Positions 36,289 to 47,500 of a stretch of 64,000 bases of DNA are shown one piece after another. The DNA is from Callorhinus ursinus (Eukaryota > Chordata > Mammalia > Carnivora > Otariidae). A model generated the notes under the pieces. It worked only from the letters and a program-made list of their open reading frames with translations, was not told the origin of the DNA and ran no database searches. Made by a program: the position numbers and the translations under genes. How positions within the stretch are numbered: position 1 is the stretch's first letter; each line of letters opens with the position of its first letter. The stretch covers positions 132,247,790 to 132,311,789 of the forward strand of contig NW_020312785.1 in assembly GCF_003265705.1 (NCBI RefSeq), read 5' to 3'.

Positions 36289-37661
36289 TACTGTTTTCCA
36301 GAGTGGCTGCACCAGCTTGCATTCCCACCAACAGTGGAGGAGAGACCCCCTTCTCCACATCCTCACCAACATCTGTCGTTTCCTGACTTGTTAATTTTAG
36401 CCATTCTGACTGGTGTGAGGTGGTGTCTCATTGAGGCTTTGATTTGTATTTCCCTGATGCCGAGTGATGTTGAGCACTTTTTCATGTGTCTGTTGGCCAT
36501 TTGGATGTCTTCTTTGGAAAAATGTCTGTTCATGTCTTCTGCCCATTTCTTGGTTGGGTCATTTGTTCTTTGGGTGTTGAGTTTGATAAGTTCTTTATAG
36601 ATTTTGGATACTAGTCCTTATCTGATAATGTCATTTGCAAATACCTTCTCCCATTCTGTCGGTTATCTTTTGGTTTTGTGGACTGTTTCCTTTGCTGTGC
36701 AAAAGCTTTTTATCTTGATGAAGTCCCAATAGTTCATTTTTGCCCTGGCTTCCCTTGCCTTTGGCGATGTTTCTAGGAAGAAGTTGCTGTGGCTGAGGTC
36801 GAAGAGGTTGCTGCCTGTGTTCTCCTTAAGGATTTTGATGGACTCCTGTCTCACATTGAGGTCTTTCATCCATTTTGAGTCTGTTTTGGTGTGTGGTGTA
36901 AGGAAATGGTCCAGTTTCATTCTTCTGCATGTGGCTGTCCAATTTTCCCAACACCATTTTTGAAGAGACCGTCTTTTTGCCATTGGACATTCTTTCCTGC
37001 TTTGTCAAAGATTAGTTGACCATAGAATTGCAGGTCCATTTCTGGGCTCTCTATTCTGTTCCATTGATCTATGTGTCTGTTTTTGTGCCAGTACCAAACT
37101 GTCTTGATGATGACAGCTTTGTAATAGAGCTTGAAGTCCGGAATTGTGATGCCACCAGCTTTGCTTTTCTTTTTCAACATTCCTCTGGCTATTTAGAGTC
37201 TTTTCTGGTTCCATAAAAATTTTAGGATTATTTGTTCCATTTCTTTGAAAAAAGTGGATGGTATTTTGATAGGGATTGCTTAAATCTGTATATTGCTCTA
37301 AGTAGCATAGACATTTTCACAATATTTGTTCTTCCAATCCATGAGCATGGAACATTTCTCCATTTTTTTGTGTCTTCCTCAATTTCTCGCATGAGTATTC
37401 TATAGTTTTCTGAGTACTGATTCTTTGCCTCTTTGGTTAGATTTATTCCTAGGTATCTTATGGTTTTGGGTGCAATGAGTTGAAAACAGAGCTACCCTAT
37501 AACCCAGCAATTGCACTACTGGGTATTTACCCCAAAGATACAAATGTAGTGATCAGAAGGGGCATATGCACCCCAATGTTTATAGCAGCAATGTCCATAA
37601 TAGCCAAACTATGGAAAGAGCCTAGATGTCCATCAACAGATGAATGGATAAAGAAGATGTG

Positions 37662-37712
<51 letters not shown>

Positions 37713-38130
37713 ATGGAATATTATGCAGCCATCAAAAAAATGAAATCTTGCCATTTGCAACTATGTGGATGGAACTAGAGGGTATTATGCTAAATGAAAT
37801 AAATCAATCAGAGAAAGACAAGTATTATATGATCTCATTGATATGAGGAATTTGAGAAACAAGACAGAGAATCAGAGGGGAAGGGAGGGAAAAATGAAAC
37901 AAGATGAAACCAGAGAGGGGGACAAACCATAAGAGACTCTTAATCTCAGGAAACAAACTGAGGGTTGCTGGAGTGGAGGGAGTGGGAGGGTTGGGGTGGC
38001 TGGGTGATGGACACTGGGGAGGGTATGTACTATGGTGAGCACTGTGAATTGTGTAAGACTGATGAATCACAGACCTGTACCCCTGAAACAAATAATACAT
38101 CATATGTTAATTAAAAAATTAAAAAAAAAA
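36289..38130 (+). mobile_element. 5'-inverted (twin-primed) truncated LINE-1
   Basis: Two L1 pieces lie head to head. 36289-37476 is L1 ORF2 sequence in minus orientation (peptides [28 protein letters not shown]). 37477-38130 is the following 3' end of ORF2 and 3' UTR in plus orientation, ending in AAAAAAAAAAAA. The outer edge of the inverted piece (GGAAAACAGTATG) and the start of the direct piece (GTTGAAAACAGAGC) are close neighbours in an intact L1, separated by only some 15 bases. Perfect 16-bp duplications, AAGATTCACATCCTCA, flank the whole at 36273-36288 and 38131-38146. This is the classic twin-priming product. Confidence 0.96.
37664..37709. repeat. (TA)n microsatellite inside L1 3' region
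   Basis: An uninterrupted TA run of about 40 bp has grown at the GTGTATATATAC site of the L1. It is likely to vary in length between individuals. Confidence 0.95.
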
Positions 38131-38146
38131 AAGATTCACATCCTCA
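38131..38146. repeat. Right target-site duplication of twin-primed L1
   Basis: This is an exact copy of 36273-36288, following the L1 poly(A) tail. Confidence 0.95.
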
Positions 38147-38302
38147 GTCACACTAGCCACATTTCAAGAGCCCAAGAGCCACATATTGGACAATGCAGAT
38201 ACAGAACATTCCCTTGAGCACAGAAACTTCTATTGAACAACTCTGCTCTTGTATAATATTCAGGAATTCCTAAATTAAAAATTTTGAGATTCTTATACTT
38301 AC

Positions 38303-38405
38303 TAACTGTTACTTTGTCCTTATCCCCCAACATAATGTTGTTTGGTGTCAGATCTCTATGCACAATCCTCTTCTCCTTGTGTAAGTACCGAAGAGCTAAG
38401 CACAG
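38303..38405 (-). CDS. NEK10: NEK10 exon (catalytic loop HRDLTPNN)
   Basis: This 103-bp exon encodes LCLALRYLHKEKRI and then VHRDLTPNNIMLGDKDKVTV plus the first base of the Thr codon before DFG. The catalytic loop carries the general-base Asp and the Mg-binding Asn, but Thr stands where most Ser/Thr kinases have Lys (HRDLKPEN); NEK10 of other mammals has the same residue. The acceptor is GCTCTTTCAAG and the donor GTAAGTAT. It is the most 3' exon visible. Confidence 0.97.
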
Positions 38406-38511
38406 CTTGAAAGAGCAAATAAAAAACAAATTTTATTTCCCCCAATATACATATCACCACTGATGACCACCATACACATCTCTAAGAAATCAGCTCAGAA
38501 ATTTTCTGTTT

Positions 38512-38547
<36 letters not shown>

Positions 38548-41500
38548 GAAAACAAAAGTGTACCTGTATAAATATTTTCCATAGTCTTTCTTCAACAAAA
38601 TGATGTTGTTTTTCCTTCAAAGAACTGAAATGCTCTCCAAGAGGGACCCCTTCTATAAGCTCCATAACTATATACAACCTATCATCTATAAGAAAACAAG
38701 GAAGAGATAATAGAAATTTAAATTCAATATATTTAGAAAAAAAACTTATGAATTAGAATCCGAGCTTCCCAACATGTGTGCAGGGCACAGCACTAAAGAA
38801 TTAGAGATGTGCTAAGATATGGATCCAGTCAGTCCTGGAGACAGTGGAAGCGAGGGGCTCTTGGGGATCCTGGAGCCCAGCAACAATCCCTTTCGGTTAT
38901 GGACTACCTCCTAGCATAAGTTTATGCTGGCAAACATTATCATTTTCTCTGTACACCAAGATGGGAACAGTTGGGAGTGGCCAAAGAGAACAAGTAAATG
39001 ATGCCAAGTCATGGAGCATTTCCTGAAGAACATGTAAACCCACCTTTCTTATCAGTAGTTTAAAATTTACCCTTAAATCATGTCAGAAATTCAGAAAATT
39101 GCATTTTAAACTATTGTTTGATAGTTTCATAGATGAACCTCACAGAATTTTAAAATGGAATCATGCCATGGCCTTGCAATGGCACAGCTGAGAAGACAAC
39201 CTGTGCAGAAATTTCTGTCATGCCCCTCTATAGCAGAGAAAGCTGGACTTTACTGGTTTTATCTTATGGGTACTGGGAATCTCATAACTGATTGCATTCA
39301 TCTCTTTGCTTTGGATATCAAGAAACAAAGTAAATTCTACTTTCTCCTCCAAAGCCAATATGAAACTATTAATGATGATATGTGATATGTATCTTTTGTG
39401 ATGTTCTGGATGTATATAAAATATGTATGTACATAATATTTACAAAAATGAAATATTTACTATACATGTTCTGCCACTTATACTTTTTCATTCAGCAGGC
39501 TGCCCTAACAGTACACACAGATCCATGCCATTCTTTCTGCTGGCTGCATAGTATTACACAACACAGATAGATCATTATTTATTCACCTAAAGATAGACAT
39601 TCATATTATTTTCAATTGTTTATTATCCCAAGAAATACTCAGTATATATACTAATCTTACTCCTAGCTTAATTTTTTCCTTTCTTATATTAATTGATTTC
39701 TTCTTTTTTTGATTGAAGCATAATTAACATACTGTATTATATTAGTTTCAGGTGTTCGGTATAGTGATTTAACAATTCTATGCGATACTTAGTGCTCATC
39801 ACAGTAAGTGTACTCTTAATCCCATAATTCCCTAATTCCAATTTCACATAATTCCCTAATCTATGTTTATCATATTTTAGGTATTTTTGAGTCACTTCCA
39901 ATTCTTTTTGGAAGATGTCAGGTTATAAAAGTTTTGTTTTTAAATTAGCCTAAGTTGTGTCACTTCCGTAGTGCAAGTCAGAAGCCAATCTTGATCTCTA
40001 ATGGGATATGCACTAAATTATAAGAATTTATTCTACTATCAAGAATTCTAATATCAAGGGAGCAGGATTTACTGGAGTTTCAGCACTGGGTTCCTCTGAG
40101 TCAGCTAGGGGAAGGGAAATGGATAAAATCATAAATTGCCACAGTACACAATAGGTTGGCCTAATAATAGCATTTATAAAGAGGCAATGAAGAAGTCCCA
40201 ACCATTGCCTTGTACTTCTTTAAATCTTCCTCCAAACGACTTACTTTGAAACTTCATATGTGATGCACATCATTAAGGTTTATTGTTTCCGTCAAAGGCC
40301 CTATATTGTTTTAAGCATGTGACTGAGTTTGGCTTTATCTCAACCTTTTGATTCAGTAATCCATCCTCCTTACACCTAAGAGGGCCTGCCTGCAGAATCA
40401 GTCAGGGCTCCACCGCCACCTTGTGGTAATTACCTGAACTTTAAGTAACATAAATCTCAAAGATGTAGCCACTCCCAATTTATTAGGGGGGTGAAAAATG
40501 TCATCTGAGTCAACGAAAACAATTTTTAATTTTGTCTTAAATATGCCATTATCCTTTAGTTTGCTGCTCTCCTGATCCTACTATGGTTTTGTGTGTGTGT
40601 ATGTAAGAAAATAGCTATAATAACTATTTTGCTTTGTTCATGCAGTGTCTTTCATATAGGAGTCTAAGTACTTTATAACTATCTGTAGGTCATTGATTAT
40701 TATATCACTGTTTCACTGATCAAAAAAGTGATGCACAAGATCTTCCACAAATAAGGAAAATAGCTGGAAAAAAAAGAATTGAGTTTATTTTGTAACATTT
40801 TAATATAGAAATATATAATATAGATACTTTTCCTTAATTAGAAATATCATGAAAACTCATACTTACTTTCCAGAAATGTTTTGTAATAGCGTACAACATT
40901 GGGATGATAGAGCTATAAGAAAATGAATAACAAACATTACGTTACTTCAAAATATAATTGGACTATAATTGAATATAATTGAAAACAACACAGAAATTAT
41001 TGCATTCATATCTATCTATAAAATTAAGCATTTCAAGATATCATCTAATTGAGATTTGAGATTTTTATCATGATTCTTATTATTTGTTACCTACAAAACT
41101 AATCTGAAAATAGCAATCTCCCATATAGCCTTATCAATTAGAATTAAAAACAGCTTATACTTTATCACCTAATTTAACTAAAACAGAGAACTGTAGAACT
41201 CAAAGTAACCCGAAGAATTCATTTAGCGCTCCCCATCCCAACACTACACACACATTGCAAAGATAAGAAAACTGCAATGAAGCGATTTATGCTGAATAGG
41301 TACACCATCGCCTCTTGCCCCTCCCTACTACTTAAATATTCATATATACTGTTTATGTCTATTCACACTTGGTGTCTTTCTATGTTTTCTAAAATGGTTA
41401 GTATGAAATTGAAAGAATCTAAGTGTTACTAACTCCATTTACATGACAACAATAGTTGGCAAGGACTCCCTTCTTGGCCAAACTTTAGTCAGGCTTCTCG

Positions 41501-44500
41501 GAGCTCTCCTCTTGACTAGGCTTCATGCTTGGCCTGCCTGGTTTTATCAAGAATCCTGCCAAGCCAGTTTAGCAAGAATCTCCCCACTCTTGATATCCAA
41601 TCAAGTTCCTCATCACCCCATCTTTGACAGCTAATGAAATCCTTCCGAGTAATTTTCCATCTAGGTACCCCCTCACCCAGCCTCTTGGTTGTCTTCAGAG
41701 TTGAGTTCAATCTCTTTCCCCTGTTGTAATAGTTTGATTCCTATTGCAGTTGTCTTGAATGAAGTCTTCCTTGCCATGTGTAAGAAGTATTCAGTTCTTT
41801 GGCCTAAATTTACCTCAGGATATTACACAGAAATTCTACTTTTTCAAAACTTTCCTTTCCTATAAGAATACTAAAATTTTTATAGTTGCTTACTTATAAC
41901 TTAAGTTTCTAGGCAAATTGAAATTTATTCTATCTCAGAATAGTTGACATTACCTTTATAAATGGCTTGCATCTGCTTCTGGTCTCTTTTCTTGCCTTTT
42001 TGAAGGGGAGTCTGGTAACTGTCCACCCAAAACCTCCCTTCCTATTCCTCCATTGCAATTGAGTTCGGGTGGAACATGGCTTCCCAGTCAGAGATTACAT
42101 CTCTCAGCCTCCCTTGCAGCCCTGAGAGGGACTGTCACTAAGTTCTCACCAAGGGAATGTCAGGGGAAACATGTGTGCTCCTGTGTCTGAGTCCTAAACA
42201 CTGGGAACAACCCCCCGCCACCATGCTCTACCTCTTTCACCTTGGATGTGAACGTGCCTGTGGCAGTTTCAACCAAGCGGATGAAGACAATGGCCTAGGA
42301 GGTAGCAGAGCAGTAAGGGAGAAAGAACCTACATTCCCAAATGATTGCATGGAGCAGAGACTACCACCAGCTTGGTCCACTCACTCTAGGATTGTCACAT
42401 GAAAGAGAAATAATTCACTGCATTATCAAGCCTCTTGTTTAGGCCAACGGATTTGGAGCGTCTTTCTTACTGCAGCTTAGTCTTACTCTTAACAAACACA
42501 CTCTCCTTTCCTAGTTGCCACTTCTGTCTGCCATCACCTCCTCCTTTTAGACCTCTAAATGTGACTATCCTTTCCTTTGGTTCAGTCCCCTCGTAAGAGT
42601 GCAACTGTACAATTTTGAGTTTTCTCTAAGTCCAAACACATGCCTCTTATATGTCCCCACCCTGATACTTTCTTTTCTTAGGAAATTTCTTAGGAAATGT
42701 GCTAAAACAAGGTCTACCTCATCAACTATCAAGTGGTCAGCAGATTTTAAACAATACAGGACCAGGTAAGCAACAGAACCATATTCTAAGCCTAGCTCAC
42801 TGGCCAGGACTATATCTGCATCAGGGTTCAAATGAAGATACTTGATCAGCCTGCAGCAAAAGCCATGTTCTAGCCTTGTGCTATAGTGAAACAGCATACT
42901 GCTGAAGATCAGAGTATCCTACGCAGGAGAGGACACTAACTTCTTCTTCAAGTCCACTCTATTACTATATATGAAAGTCAACTATAAAAGAAGCTATCAG
43001 TGATAGTATGTACTGCAATTTATGAATTGGGCTAGAACTATATATTTTGATGAATAAAGATCATCATATTTATTTGGTGATCTTTATGTCCCAGCACAGA
43101 TGCTATGCAAATTTAACTCATGGAGAACAAAGAGCAGGGAAGCTGGTCGCTCTCCACAGGAGTTACAAATGAACAGTACCCATAATGAATGTATAAATAA
43201 GGAAAGCTGAAAAAGAAACCCATGTATTCTTGGATCACAAAATCCAATCTCACTTCTCTTCTGACATGTTTATTCTTTCTCCCCAAACAAACCTTCATAA
43301 TGATAGTTAACTGGGTTGTTAAATTATGTCTGAATATTCCACTCATTCCAATAAATAATAATCCATCTTGAAAATCTACTTTTAGATTTAATAAGCTGTA
43401 TTTGAGGAATGTTAACAGCTTGGTTCCACTTGACAAAAGTCAGGGAACTCTTGGTCATATGCTTATGCATGTAACTAAGGAACCAAATATTCTACAACAT
43501 AATGAGAAGGAAAAGGATACGCTTGCAATGAAAAAAGAAGGGTGTTTCATATATGTGGCACTCTGCTGTAAACCCAATCATTCTGCACCCCAAGCGCTGA
43601 TATAAACTCCAGAAAGTCTTTCTATGGTTCAATGTCAAGCCTTCAGAAAAATATCTAACCAAAATATTATCACCTCAATATCAATTATTATAAACAGAAC
43701 CAGTTCTTAAACAGCATGGACGAGAATAGCACAAGAACTCTACTTTCTTTTAATGACACTTAGTTAAGGAACATATCTTCATAAACAAGAAAAACGTTTA
43801 CCTGCTCTTTAATTATGGTTAATTCAGAAACAATATTCTTTACACTGCTGTCTCGATCTTTTTTATCCTTTCCAAATGCTGGGTTGTGTAAATTGACCTC
43901 TTTCATTGCTAAAAGATTTTGACCACTACGCTTTCTAACCTAAAATAAAAACAAAAATAAAATAATAATAATAAATAATAATGATGGGGTGGGGGTAGAA
44001 AGAAGGGAAAAAGATCGATTAATAAGTCACATGATTAAAACAAGTAATCTAAAAAATCTACATAAGTAACAGAATTTTTAAAATTTTTGTCTGTATGGAC
44101 ACTAAGCTCAGCTCAAAAAACTGGTATCTCCTGGGTCAGTCTGCACTATTCGGTAGGATTTTCCTGGGTAAATATAGAAAACTCTGGTATGAATTTAGAG
44201 AAAGTCTCATGCACTGGGACAAGCCACTTTGACTATTTTTTTTGTGAGACATAACAACGGCTTTTGTCTTCAAAGATTAGTGATAAATTTCTAGAGCTGA
44301 GATAAGATAACATCAGGACAGCTATTTGATGGGCAAAAACAAACATTCTAATTTGTATCTATTTTTCAATAACGAGGGCTTTAATCCAGTTGCGTGGGTG
44401 TGTGCAAGTGGGACATCTGGTTTGCTTCGGGAATATCAGAAATATTGTTCCCCAAAGGCAAAGTCACCTTGTAAACACAGCCAAAAGCTCCACTTCCAAG

Positions 44501-47500
44501 ATGATCCAAAATTGCATAGTTGCCTATGTATTTTGAAGGAGCTTTATTCTGATTAATGCTTTCAAGATTTTCAGCAATTTGCTTCAGTTCATCCTCCTAA
44601 ACAAAAAAATAAAAAGGAAATGGGCACTATGATAATTTCCATTTCTGACCACATACCAGCCTACCCAAATATTTAAAATTCAGGGCTTACCACTAACAAA
44701 TTCAACTTTGATACCAATTCTTCATAAGCACTGATATCACGAACATAATGTCCTATATCGATGAAGATCTCAAACAAGTCGGTGGGGAAAAGTCTACAGG
44801 GAAAACATACACAGACACTTCATGTAGGGCTTGGTAACTGTTACTCATTCCTTCCCTTTGGGATCTAGCTCACTCACAGATTAATTACATTAAATAAACT
44901 CAACTTCCTTAGGTTATCAACAAAGTGGGGGCAAATAGTACTCACCAGCTTATCTCACAAAAATGAACTAGAACTACAGGTCTTAAGGGATAATGAAAAG
45001 CAACCAGAGAGGAAAGTTTTTAGAGATGTGGTGTACAACATTGTGCTTATAGTTGACAATACTGTGCTGTACACTTAAACATTTATTAAGAGGGCAGATC
45101 TCATGTTATGACACAGATTATACAAAGACCTTATTTGTAAGATATCTGGAGGTACAGGCATTAAGCATTTTGGAAAGGAATGTTTATGGGGTGTTTATGG
45201 AGTGCTGAACACTTTCATAAACGCCATTTGATTCCGTCCTCATATTAACCCTAGGAGGTAAATACTAACCCCCATTTTTAAATGTTTTATGAAAATAAAA
45301 TAAAAATACAGGTAAATGAAAAAAATGGAGAGATTTATGCATCATTTGCAGGGTACTGGTTTCAAGGGCTTAGTAAAATCATCAAGTCCATAAAAATGGA
45401 TGGTTTAGGGCCTTGAAATAAAAGGTTATAATAACTTTACTTTTTTTTCTTCCCTCAAATTCAAACATCATTTGTAAATAAAGTAGCAACATAAAATGCT
45501 CCAATGCTTCAGAACAAAACACATTATATTAACTCAAGTTCTTATTTCTATTCCACCTTATATCAACAGAATTCTAGTAAGAACTTGGGCCTATGATTTT
45601 GGCCAGCCTGGCCAACCCAGGGGCATGCAGACCACACACATAGGTAACTAGTGTTTGCTTCCCAAGGAGTTGGTTTTTCTGTCACACTCACCAGCACAGC
45701 CTCCTGACCCAAGAACACCTAGCCTCCTCCCCATGAAACGAGCTCCTGCCCTATGAAGGATACCCTGAAAATACTTCTTTTTCCACTGATTCAGAGGAAA
45801 TGACTAGACCAACTTTGGAATTTCTGAATGCATAAGAACAAGCACATATTTTTATGTCATCCATTTAAAATGTTAACGTCCAAAAAAAAGGAAAACTAAA
45901 ACCCATAGCAGTCACAGTAATTAAGAATTGTATTGATAGAGTGATTTATTCCCTTTCTTCATCATTTAGCTCATTTTCAGTGTTAAGATATCACGAGGGT
46001 AAGTCAGTCTTATTATCTGTGGATTCCAAGAAATCTGAAAACACATGCTTTGCATACTGATTCATTCTTCTCTTACTGTTTGCATCTGAATCAGATATGT
46101 GAAAACAGTTCAATCTCATGATCACCGGTCACTTAAATTTCTCTAAGCTCATACCTTTTAAAGAGTGGTCTGTTTCTTTCCATACTGAAGAGAAACCTCA
46201 AGGCTCTGAATGCATAACACTGGAAAATAAAAGGGTGCGTGATTCTCAAAGGTAGCTCAGCAAATTAAAACACTGCCAGGATAAAATTATCATGAACTAA
46301 ACATTAAAGTGACTTTATTGTGAGTGGCTGACCTCCATGGGAGCCAAAGGTTATGACTAAAGACAAAAACCATCAATACCTAGGGTAGGTCTCATATTTT
46401 TAAAAAGCATTTATGTTGTAGAATGCTAGGAGGTTAGCCTCGTTCCACTCAGTACTTGTCATTAATTCCTTTCTAGAAAGTACAAAACGAACACAGAGAC
46501 CAGAAATAAAATTCCTACTCTGAGAAAACCAAATGTCCAGAGATTTTCAGGAGCTCAAGGTTTATTTTGTTTCTAGCTTGCTATGTATGCCTCAATATTT
46601 ATCTGGCTTCTATGAGAAAATAAACACTCGAAATGATAACATATAAAAATAGCCACAGGCACATTGGACTCAAACTTGACAAATTGGTCTCTTGAGTAAA
46701 GAGTCTTAAGCATTTCCCAAATAGAACAATCTACAGTAACTACTCCCAAGAACGCTCAGAAAGAGGCCTGTGAGACTTTACCAAAGAAAAATAAACGTCT
46801 AAATGTCTGTCACTTTGCAGTGCCAAGAAAAAAAACAGAGAGCCCCCAGCCTGCAGTCGGTCCTGTACACAGGCCACCATGGGGGTGATTGGGGTCTGCT
46901 GCACTGGGATCTGGAATCATTCCATAAAATTAGTGGTCTGAATACCGAAGGGTCCCAAATAAAATTGCCCAGGGAAGCAGGCAGATGACACAACGACATG
47001 ACGGAGCCTGGTGGAGGGTGGTAGAGGCAGTGAGAAAGTGCAGGATGCAAACGTCCCTCAAAAACCATTTCAATGTGAATTTTTAGAAACCCTCTACTGC
47101 CTTAACAAAATGCATCTGCAAGGTGGATCTGACTTCTTCTGTTGTCCAGCATCACATCATGCCTCTGTGGTGCACCAAAGAAATTAAGTTCCGCACCTGT
47201 ATGTTGTCATGGGTAGCTCTCTAAAACCTCTGCCTGCCAGCCCACGGATACCACCAAAACTTCTCTGCTCGTCTTCTCTCTCGTTCGGGGTGACAGCCCT
47301 TCGATTGGATTGGAGGTAAACATGGTTTCTTACTTCCTCTCTAAATGACTTGGGGGAAAAGAATGAGCTGCAAGTCCTGCAAAGGCTTACTTTCAATCTG
47401 ATTTTATCTTTCCAGTATCTTCAGGGACACTGGCCCCCTGATGCCCACTCTTTAAAACAGCATGCAGGAGCCTGCAATAATGTGCACCCCTCCTGCCTGC

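Larger units (their letters stand above)
40913..43801 (-). other. NEK10: NEK10 intron
   Basis: Intron between the helix-C exon and the LYHPN exon. Possible old repeats lie at 41440-41790 and 42010-42470; the frame at 42565-42897 (minus) is not recognised. Confidence 0.85.
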
